From: an uncultured Planctomycetaceae bacterium
GTDB taxonomy: Bacteria > Planctomycetota > Planctomycetia > Pirellulales > Pirellulaceae
NCBI GenBank assembly: GCA_903927685.1
Contig: CAIYOB010001573.1
Span: 1-6,131, forward strand
Length of the DNA: 6,131 nucleotides
Direction: 5' to 3'
In this document: positions 1 through 4,479 of the stretch, piece after piece
Position numbering within the stretch: the first letter of the stretch is position 1
Layout: the number at the start of each line of letters is the position of its first letter
Made by a program: the position numbers and the translations under genes
The notes under the pieces: model-generated
Databases searched by the model: none
What the model saw: the letters and a program-made list of their open reading frames with translations, nothing else
What the model was told of the DNA's origin: nothing

Positions 1-683
1 CCGTGGAGGGCCATACCCAACCGTTGCTGTTCGCGGACCGTTTCGACGAATCCGACGCCTCGGCCTGGAAGGACTACGGCACGCCGACCCAGCGCCAGGA
101 CGGCCGGCTGGTCGGCGGCAAGGGCCTGGTGACGCTCGTGGAGAAGATCGACGAGAAAGACCTGACGATCAGCGCGGATGCCAACAGCGATGCCGAGGCC
201 GGCCTGATCCTCCGCTTTCACGACCCCCTCAACTACCTCGTCGCGTTGTACACCCCGTCGCTCAAGCAGATCTATTTGCACGACCGCAAGGACGGCCAGT
301 GGGGTGATCCCTTGGGCGCCGTGGACGTGCCCGAGATCGGGCCGAAGATCCACCTGGCGGCGGCGGCCTGTGGGGATTACGCGGCCATGTTGCTGACGGA
401 CGGGAAGAAGACGTTCTGGACACCGATCGTCAATGTCTCCAATACGTCCGAAGGCAAAGCCGGCCTGTGGTTGTTCCAAATCGGCGAGCGCCAACAGTGG
501 GACAACGTCGAGCTGTCCCGCACGCCGTTGGTCCTTCCCAAGCTTCCGGACAAGGCGTCGTCGTCGGTCGGTCACGAGGCTCCGCCGACGATCCTTCCGT
601 CCGACGAGTACCGGACGCCCAAGGTCCCCTCGCCGCAGGATTGGGTGCTGGTGTTGGAACGAGTGGGCCCGCCTGGTTCGTGA
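1..683 (+). CDS. Concanavalin A-like beta-sandwich protein (LamG/DUF1080-like), 5' end outside the window
   Basis: The frame is open from the window edge to a TGA at 681-683 and gives about 226 residues from a GTG at position 3. That GTG has no visible ribosome binding site and probably is not the true start, so the gene is treated as partial. Residues ~9-175 resemble the concanavalin A-like fold of LamG and DUF1080 (3-keto-disaccharide hydrolase) proteins: an opening FADRFDESDASAW, a middle strand pair GLILRFHDPLNYLVALYTP, and a closing GLWLFQIGERQQWDNVELSR, where the 'W/F-DN-V-V' ending is characteristic. In planctomycetes such domains usually sit in exported proteins that bind or process glycans. 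Any signal peptide would lie upstream and cannot be seen. After the domain comes a proline-rich, probably unstructured tail of ~50 residues ending in GPPGS. No catalytic residues can be assigned, so binding versus hydrolysis is undecided. It is convergent with the response regulator gene. Confidence 0.7.
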   Translation, partial: VEGHTQPLLFADRFDESDASAWKDYGTPTQRQDGRLVGGKGLVTLVEKIDEKDLTISADANSDAEAGLILRFHDPLNYLVALYTPSLKQIYLHDRKDGQWGDPLGAVDVPEIGPKIHLAAAACGDYAAMLLTDGKKTFWTPIVNVSNTSEGKAGLWLFQIGERQQWDNVELSRTPLVLPKLPDKASSSVGHEAPPTILPSDEYRTPKVPSPQDWVLVLERVGPPGS

Positions 684-724
684 CGTGCTTCGGACGCCCC
701 GGTCTTCGCTCCACCGGCAACGCT

Positions 725-748
725 GGCGGCGAAACGGCGGACGCCGCC
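725..748. other. Small stem-loop between convergent genes
   Basis: GGCGGCG at 725-731 pairs perfectly with CGCCGCC at 742-748 around a 10-base loop, just before the stop codon of the minus-strand response regulator and 42 bases after the stop of the upstream gene. Its position suits a transcription end point for either gene, but there is no T-run on either strand. It could equally be chance in GC-rich DNA. Confidence 0.2.
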
Positions 749-1201
749 TCACGCGCCGGGCCGTACGTAGCGGGCCAGCAATTGCTGCAGATCGCGGAGC
801 GAGATCGGCTTGGCCAAGTACTCGTTGCACCCGACCTCCAGACAGCGCTGGCGACCTTCCGGCGAAGCAAAGCCGGTGATCGCCACGATGGGGCCGTTCC
901 ACTCCTGCTTGCGCAATTGCTGCGTCGCCGCCAGGCCGTCCAATACGGGCATCTGGATGTCCATCAGGATCAAGTCATACGCCCGCTCCGCGGCCGCCGA
1001 GTCTTGGGCCAGGACGCAGGCCTGCTGGCCGTTCTCGGCCACGTCGACCTCGACCCCACAGTGGGTCAGCAGCGCCCGAAGCAGCCGCTGCACATCGGGC
1101 GTGTCGTCGACGACCAGCACTCGGCCGCGGCGTTCGCTGTCCCGACTGCACCCAGTCCGCACGTCTTGCTCTTGAATCGAATTGCAGGCTGCCTCCTGCA
1201 T
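749..1201 (-). CDS. Stand-alone receiver-domain response regulator
   Basis: A single CheY-like receiver domain fills a 150-residue protein; there is no DNA-binding or enzymatic output domain. Key residues are all present: the acidic pair D32-D33 in VLVVDD, the phospho-acceptor D81 in LILMDIQMPVLDG, T109 in VAITGFA and K131 in EYLAKPIS. The protein should accept phosphate from a histidine kinase and signal by protein contact, as CheY- or Spo0F-like regulators do. The sequence around the active site resembles receivers found at the C-terminus of hybrid kinases, so a role as a phosphorelay intermediate is possible. The ATG at 1201 is chosen over the in-frame ATG at 1249 because AGAGGAGA lies 10 bases before it, whereas no SD precedes 1249; the extra 16 residues are low in family character. 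The gene diverges from a truncated histidine kinase gene about 500 bases away, a plausible former partner, but no partner is proven. Confidence 0.88.
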   Translation of the reverse strand: MQEAACNSIQEQDVRTGCSRDSERRGRVLVVDDTPDVQRLLRALLTHCGVEVDVAENGQQACVLAQDSAAAERAYDLILMDIQMPVLDGLAATQQLRKQEWNGPIVAITGFASPEGRQRCLEVGCNEYLAKPISLRDLQQLLARYVRPGA

Positions 1202-1210
1202 GATCGTACT

Positions 1211-1218
1211 TCTCCTCT
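1211..1218 (-). promoter_or_regulatory. Strong SD sequence that sets the response regulator start
   Basis: On the minus strand this reads AGAGGAGA, with the GAGGAG core ending 10 bases before the ATG at 1201. It supports that start over the upstream in-frame ATG at 1249, before which no purine-rich SD is seen. Confidence 0.6.
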
Positions 1219-1385
1219 GCTTGGCGGGCCCTCCGCACCCGGTGCTCATCCCGCTTGCGGCTTCCGCTCGCCGGTGCGGGGAATCCTCGGCCCGCTTGCC
1301 TCGCTCGCCTCTTAAGAGTCTATCCCGCTCGTCAGTAAACGGGCAAGCGAGGTTACGTAAGAATTAGGGCGGATTCGCCGCTCGT

Positions 1386-1414
1386 TTGTCAACGCATGTC
1401 AGAGTTTTTATGAC
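1386..1414 (+). promoter_or_regulatory. Candidate sigma-70-type promoter reading rightward
   Basis: TTGTCA at 1386-1391 (5 of 6 to the -35 consensus) is followed after exactly 17 bases by TATGAC at 1409-1414 (4 of 6 to the -10 consensus). It would transcribe into the palindromic element and the truncated histidine kinase gene. Housekeeping promoter consensus in planctomycetes is poorly defined, so this is only a pattern match. Confidence 0.25.
1387..1392 (-). promoter_or_regulatory. Consensus -35 hexamer toward the response regulator
   Basis: The minus strand reads a perfect TTGACA here, immediately downstream of the 1394-1418 dyad and ~185 bases before the response regulator start. The best -10 match downstream (TAATTC, 20 bases away) is poor and the spacing is long, so either the promoter needs an activator or the match is accidental. 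Confidence 0.2.
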
Positions 1415-1418
1415 ATGC
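1394..1418. promoter_or_regulatory. Operator-like dyad with 8-bp arms
   Basis: GCATGTCA (1394-1401) and TGACATGC (1411-1418) are perfect inverted repeats around an AT-rich 9-base spacer. The centre-to-centre spacing is 17 bases, close to two helical turns, which suits a dimeric regulator. The dyad overlaps the candidate rightward -10 and abuts the minus-strand TTGACA. It is not followed by a T-run in either direction that would make it a good terminator. Confidence 0.35.
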
Positions 1419-1493
1419 CCGTCTCGAAATGCCCTACGAATAGCCTATGTGGAAACCGTCGTTCGAAGAATAAGTGTCCGACTTGCGGGGCGG

Positions 1494-1519
1494 GCACTGC
1501 GCGCACCCCTCCGCAGTGC
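1494..1519. repeat. Stem-loop flanked by short direct repeats
   Basis: GCACTGCG (1494-1501) pairs with CGCAGTGC (1512-1519) around a 10-base loop. The heptamer GCGGGCA occurs directly at 1490-1496 and again at 1518-1524, overlapping both edges of the stem-loop. It lies 22 bases before the large palindromic element and may be part of the same repeat-rich insertion or an unrelated structure. Confidence 0.35.
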
Positions 1520-1540
1520 GGGCAGCGATCGGGCTAATGA

Positions 1541-1713
1541 ATGCCCACGGCTTGTCCGTGGGATACTTACGCTCGGTGCTACACACGAACGTTCTTAACC
1601 CGACGCCCCCGTTCCCCAGCGGCGGCTCCGCCGCTGGGGAACGAGGGCATTGGCTGGGGATCTCCGCCGGTGTAGCGACAAACGTGAGACTCCCACGGAC
1701 AAGCCGTGGGCAT
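1541..1713. mobile_element. REPIN/MITE-like palindromic repeat element (173 bp)
   Basis: The first 23 bases (1541-1563) and last 23 bases (1691-1713) are perfect inverted repeats. Each arm is also a hairpin by itself: CCCACGG, loop CTTGT, CCGTGGG on the left and the reverse complement on the right. Weaker complementarity continues inward, with ACG (1569-1571) and GCTACAC (1578-1584) matching on the other side. In the exact middle lies a palindrome (1611-1642) with 15-bp arms GTTCCCCAGCGGCGG. The whole element is therefore one imperfect palindrome centred near 1627. Two inverted REP-type hairpins in one short non-coding unit is the definition of a REPIN, which is moved in trans by a REP-associated IS200-like tyrosine transposase; no transposase gene is present here. 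No target-site duplication is visible at its edges. The right end touches a truncated histidine kinase gene. The family name is inferred from architecture, not from a database match. Confidence 0.65.
1611..1642. repeat. Central perfect palindrome of the repeat element
   Basis: Arms GTTCCCCAGCGGCGG (1611-1625) and its exact reverse complement (1628-1642) are separated by only two bases (CT). This is the strongest hairpin in the window and sits at the symmetry centre of the 1541-1713 element. As RNA it would fold into a very stable GC-rich stem and could block transcription or protect an mRNA end, although no T-run follows. Confidence 0.75.
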
Positions 1714-2638
1714 CTTCGCCCGCGCAAAACTCACCGGCCCGTTTGGCTATGTCCTCAAACCGTTTGACGATCGCGACCTGGCCACGCAGATCGAATTGGC
1801 CCTGTATCGTCACCGGATCGAGCGGGAGCTGCGGCAGGCGAAGGAGGCCGCAGAAACCGCCAGCGTCGCCAAGAGCCAGTTCCTGGCCAATATGAGCCAC
1901 GAACTGCGCACACCGCTGACCTCGATCCTGGGCTATGGGGAATTGCTGCAGCTGGATCCTCCGGCGGAGGATCGCCGCAGTTACTTGGAGGTCATCGAGC
2001 GCAACGCCCGGTCCTTGTTGCAGTTGCTCAGCGATGTCCTGGACCTGTCCCGAATCGAAACCGGGGCGCTGGCCGTCCAGCGGCAAGCCTGCGAGCCGAA
2101 GCAGATGGTCAACGAGGTGGTGCAGCTGTTGCAGCCCCGGGCTGACGAGAAACGCCTGTCGCTGGCCGCCGAATTCCGCGATCCGCTGCCGGATATGATC
2201 TACACCGATCCCCCGCGCCTGCGACAGATCCTGGTGAACCTGGTGGGGAACGCCATCAAGTTCACGCCGACCGGCGGCGTCCGCATTCTGCTGTCCTGCC
2301 CACCGGGCCGTCCCGCACGGCTGAGCTTCGCGATCGCGGACACGGGAATTGGCATCGAGCCCGCGATCGTCGAGGAGATGTTTCAGCCGTTTACCCAAGC
2401 CGATTCCTCCCACACCCGCCGCTACGGCGGCAGCGGCCTGGGGCTGACGATCTGCCGCCGGCTGGCGGATCTGCTCGGCGGCCAGATCACGGTCGCCAGC
2501 CAGCCGGGCCAGGGGAGCACGTTCGCCTTGACACTGGACGTCGTCCCGGCCGATCAGGCAGCCCCCGAGAGGGAGGCTGGGCCGTTTCCCAGCCGCTCGG
2601 TCGCTCCCGCCCCGCCAGGCGACTCCCTGCAGGATTGA
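1706..2638 (+). CDS. 5'-truncated REC-histidine kinase (probable gene remnant)
   Basis: The frame gives 310 residues from a GTG at 1706. Residues ~5-38 ([16 protein letters not shown]...) match only the last third of a receiver domain, including the conserved lysine of the KPF motif (K18). A linker and a complete kinase core follow: H-box [13 protein letters not shown] with phospho-acceptor H65, N-box with N182, G1 box DTGIGI (212-217), an F-box around QPFTQAD, and G2 box GGSGLGL (241-247). A proline-rich tail ends at 310. Family members of this type begin with a full receiver of ~120 residues, so about 90 residues are missing. The GTG lies inside the right hairpin of the repeat element, has no SD, and an in-frame TGA at 1685-1687 closes the frame just upstream. 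The recognisable gene begins at about 1714, exactly at the element edge. The kinase core is intact and could still act if translated, but the receiver fragment cannot fold. The gene is best read as cut by insertion, deletion or a mis-join of the assembly. Confidence 0.8.
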   Translation: MGIFARAKLTGPFGYVLKPFDDRDLATQIELALYRHRIERELRQAKEAAETASVAKSQFLANMSHELRTPLTSILGYGELLQLDPPAEDRRSYLEVIERNARSLLQLLSDVLDLSRIETGALAVQRQACEPKQMVNEVVQLLQPRADEKRLSLAAEFRDPLPDMIYTDPPRLRQILVNLVGNAIKFTPTGGVRILLSCPPGRPARLSFAIADTGIGIEPAIVEEMFQPFTQADSSHTRRYGGSGLGLTICRRLADLLGGQITVASQPGQGSTFALTLDVVPADQAAPEREAGPFPSRSVAPAPPGDSLQD

Positions 2639-2712
2639 GCCGACTGGGCGACGAGGCCCCAAATCGCCCGGAAACGTCTGCGGAGGCGTGCCAACCCCAA
2701 GCTGGCGTCGAG

Positions 2713-2729
2713 GCTGACGACGCGTCAGC
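2713..2729. terminator. Small stem-loop between convergent genes, possible terminator
   Basis: GCTGACG (2713-2719) and CGTCAGC (2723-2729) form a perfect 7-bp stem with a 3-base loop in the 155-base gap between the histidine kinase stop and the DUF4058 stop. The position fits a shared end for convergent transcripts, but there is no T-run on either side. The rest of the gap shows nothing recognisable. Confidence 0.25.
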
Positions 2730-2793
2730 GAAGAGGAATCGCGAGCGGAACTGCACAACGCCACTTTGAAAAGGGCTGGCTCCAAGCAGGTTG

Positions 2794-3615
2794 CTACTGG
2801 GCTGCGTTGCCGACAATGTCCCGGACCCAACTCGCGTCGTCCTCGACAAGGGCCGGTGGCGGCGGCGTTTCCTGGCGGTAACGGATGCTGCCTGGGCGGA
2901 TGCTCAAGTCATAGGCGGAGCGAAAGGCGTCGGCCAGGTTCAAGGGCAAGTCGGGACGAGGCGGACCGAGGGGCAAGCCGACTACGGGTAACGGCTCCCG
3001 TAGCGGCAACGGATGGCCTTCTTCGTTCCGCCCCAGCCCCGTCTTGCGGGCGACGAAGATGAAGTAGGCGGCCGCCGCCAGTTCGGGAAAAAGCGCGCGG
3101 GAAGGATTCTCGCCGCCGCGCAACAGGTCGATCTCCATGAAATGGGCACGGGACTCCAAGTACCGCCGCCGCTTTTCGCGGTACCGCGGCACGTAGCTCC
3201 CTTTCTTGTTTGCGGGACTGAGTACCTCGACCACCGCGAGCACCCGCTGGAACTGTCCCAATTCACGCACGACCAAGTAATCCTGCTTGACACGCTCCAG
3301 ACTGTCCGGATCCAAAACAACCTCATGCACCGCTTGGGGTTCGAGCAGAGCCACTCCGCCTCCGGAACGCCATGACTCCTGCCATGCGGGGCTCGCGTAC
3401 GCGGCTCCCACCACGTCATCGGGTTCACCCACAACCATCACCTCGCCGCTGGGCAATCGCTGGTAGATCGTCCGCTCGACGTCGATCCAGCAGTCCAGAG
3501 TCTGCGCCTTGGACAAGGATTGTCGGGCCAACTCGCGCACAAACCAAGCGTGGAACCCTTCCCAACGCGGGTTGATTTCGATGAACGGGTCCATTCCGGG
3601 AAAGGGGGACGGCAT
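2794..3615 (-). CDS. DUF4058 family protein
   Basis: This is a complete 273-residue protein beginning MPSPFPGMDP, the hallmark N-terminus of DUF4058, a family of unknown function common in cyanobacteria and planctomycetes. A second signature runs from VVEVLSPANK (128-137) through Y-REKRR-YL to HFMEIDLLRGG (158-168); the C-terminal part has YDLSIRP (235-241). The block 'EVLSP-NK ... Y--KR--YL ... MEIDLL' resembles the core of Uma2-type PD-(D/E)XK nuclease-fold proteins, so a nuclease-like fold is an inference, with E130, K137 and E161/D163 as candidate active-site residues. No signal peptide or membrane segment is seen, so it is probably cytoplasmic. The ATG at 3615 has GAGGAG 6 bases before it. 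The length is in the usual family range. The gene is convergent with the histidine kinase gene and divergent from the sigma factor gene; nothing in the context reveals its job. Confidence 0.85.
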   Translation of the reverse strand: MPSPFPGMDPFIEINPRWEGFHAWFVRELARQSLSKAQTLDCWIDVERTIYQRLPSGEVMVVGEPDDVVGAAYASPAWQESWRSGGGVALLEPQAVHEVVLDPDSLERVKQDYLVVRELGQFQRVLAVVEVLSPANKKGSYVPRYREKRRRYLESRAHFMEIDLLRGGENPSRALFPELAAAAYFIFVARKTGLGRNEEGHPLPLREPLPVVGLPLGPPRPDLPLNLADAFRSAYDLSIRPGSIRYRQETPPPPALVEDDASWVRDIVGNAAQ

Positions 3616-3621
3616 GCCTCG

Positions 3622-3666
3622 CTCCTCAAGTGAGATTCAGTTTGCCCTGCGTCCACCTTCATTGTA
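3622..3666 (-). promoter_or_regulatory. SD and candidate -10 box of the DUF4058 gene
   Basis: On the minus strand TACAAT (3666-3661, 5 of 6 to the -10 consensus) lies ~45 bases before the ATG, and GAGGAG (3627-3622) lies 6 bases before it. The SD is convincing. The -10 box is only a candidate, because no good -35 hexamer is found at 16-18 bases upstream. Confidence 0.35.
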
Positions 3667-3692
3667 TCGCAGCGGTAGCAAGCTCGCGACGC

Positions 3693-3734
3693 CATCGCGG
3701 CGAATCATCGCGGCGAATCACCATTGCGGCGAAT
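3693..3734. repeat. Three 13-bp direct repeats in the divergent promoter region
   Basis: CATCGCGGCGAAT occurs twice in tandem (3693-3705 and 3706-3718) and a third time after a 3-base spacer as CATTGCGGCGAAT (3722-3734, one change). The array lies 114-155 bases upstream of the sigma factor start and just upstream of the candidate DUF4058 promoter, so it could be a multi-site regulator target acting on either gene. Chance slippage in GC-rich DNA is the alternative. Confidence 0.55.
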
Positions 3735-3847
3735 CATTCCCGTCTATTTCGTCCTTGTCCGGTAAATCTTCGGCGCTGGTTTTCGGTTTAGAGATCGGTC
3801 CCGGCATTCCGGAGAAACGAATCGGTCCAGCCAGGCGGCAGCTCAAA

Positions 3848-4474
3848 ATGCATGACGAATCCGATGACTCCCTGGTAGAATCGCTACGGCGGTTCGGCGA
3901 GCAAGCGTTGGCGGAGATCCTCGCGGCCAATATGGAACGTCTGCGGCGGATTGTGGACTTGCGTCTGGATTCCAGGCTCGCCGGTCGGTTGGATGCGGCG
4001 GACGTCGTGCAGGAGGCGTTCCTGGCGGCACGGGAACGCCTGCCGCGGTTCCTGCGCGAGCCGCGGGTCCCCGTGATCGTCTGGCTCCGCGGCGTCGTCT
4101 TGGACACGCTGGTGGACGTCCACCGGCGGCATCTCGGGGCCAAGATGCGGGACGCTGGCCGAGAAGTTCCCCTGCCGGGCGTGGCGTCGCCCGACGCCAC
4201 GTCGATCTCGATGGCGGCGTGCCTGTTGGGTGATTTGACTTCGCCCAGTCAGGCCGCCATGCGCGAGGAGACGGCCCGCAGGATCGACCAGGTGCTGGCC
4301 GGGATGGACCCGATCGACCGCGAAGTCCTGCTGCTGCGGCACTTTGAACAACTCAGCAACGATGAGGTGGCCAGCGTGCTGGGCGTCAAGAAGGCCGCGG
4401 CCAGTCGCCGGTACACGCGCGCGGTGACGCGGTTTCGCGAGGTGATCGAAGCGATTTCGGATTTGCATGGGTAA
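3848..4474 (+). CDS. ECF-like RNA polymerase sigma factor, planctomycete kinase-linked type
   Basis: The 208-residue protein has a sigma-70 region 2 at ~residues 20-105 (RRIVDLRLDSRLAGRLDAADVVQEAFLAA..., then VIVWLRGVVLDTLVDVHRRHLG) and a region 4 helix-turn-helix at ~137-200 (DREVLLLRHFEQLSNDEVASVLGVKKAAASRRYTRA). The short LLGDLTSPSQAAMREE stretch before region 4 is a recurring feature of planctomycete-specific ECF factors (resembling TIGR02984). It should direct RNA polymerase to a dedicated promoter set. The frame is open much further upstream (to 3509), but those residues show no family similarity and overlap the DUF4058 gene and the intergenic repeats, so the ATG at 3848 is chosen; the region before it has only a weak purine stretch. 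The stop is 5 bases before the Ser/Thr kinase start, implying one operon with coupled translation. No anti-sigma factor gene is present, and the kinase may serve in that regulatory role. Confidence 0.87.
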   Translation: MHDESDDSLVESLRRFGEQALAEILAANMERLRRIVDLRLDSRLAGRLDAADVVQEAFLAARERLPRFLREPRVPVIVWLRGVVLDTLVDVHRRHLGAKMRDAGREVPLPGVASPDATSISMAACLLGDLTSPSQAAMREETARRIDQVLAGMDPIDREVLLLRHFEQLSNDEVASVLGVKKAAASRRYTRAVTRFREVIEAISDLHG

Positions 4475-4479
4475 CCGCG

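Larger units (their letters stand above)
1202..1540. other. Gene-free stretch upstream of the response regulator
   Basis: I recognise no conserved protein in any frame here; the short open frames translate to arginine-, serine- and proline-rich sequence typical of chance frames in GC-rich DNA. From ~1310 to ~1420 the composition turns noticeably more AT-rich than the flanking genes, as expected of a promoter region. It contains a 10-bp palindrome (CTCTTAAGAG, 1309-1318), a spaced dyad at 1394-1418, a second dyad at 1494-1519, and promoter-like hexamers on both strands near 1386-1414. The missing 5' part of the histidine kinase gene at 1706-2638 is not found here either. Confidence 0.5.

Noticed and set aside
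725..748. Classical intrinsic terminator after the response regulator
   Set aside because: The stem is short and there is no T-run on either strand, so it is kept only as a weak structural feature.
1202..1249. Upstream ATG at 1249 as the response regulator start
   Set aside because: There is no SD before it, while AGAGGAGA precedes the ATG at 1201, and the added residues lie outside the receiver domain.
467..1315. A 282-codon plus-strand open frame opposite the response regulator
   Set aside because: It overlaps the end of the beta-sandwich gene and lies antisense to the receiver domain; the product has no recognisable motif.
1541..1713. CRISPR array or complete insertion sequence
   Set aside because: The repeats are inverted rather than regularly spaced direct repeats, there are no spacers, and no transposase is encoded within or next to the element.
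1434..1767. Short open frames on both strands across the palindromic element (about 97 codons each)
   Set aside because: The two strands give similar short peptides (PTDKPWA) only because the element is an inverted repeat; neither frame has a start signal or known motif.
1595..2830. A 411-codon open frame on the minus strand opposite the histidine kinase
   Set aside because: It is antisense to a gene with clear kinase motifs, rich in Arg/Gln/Leu, has no family character, and is a normal by-product of GC-rich codon use.
3509..3847. N-terminal extension of the sigma factor frame
   Set aside because: The 113 extra residues overlap the start of the DUF4058 gene and the intergenic repeats and show no sigma factor similarity; the ATG at 3848 gives the usual family length.
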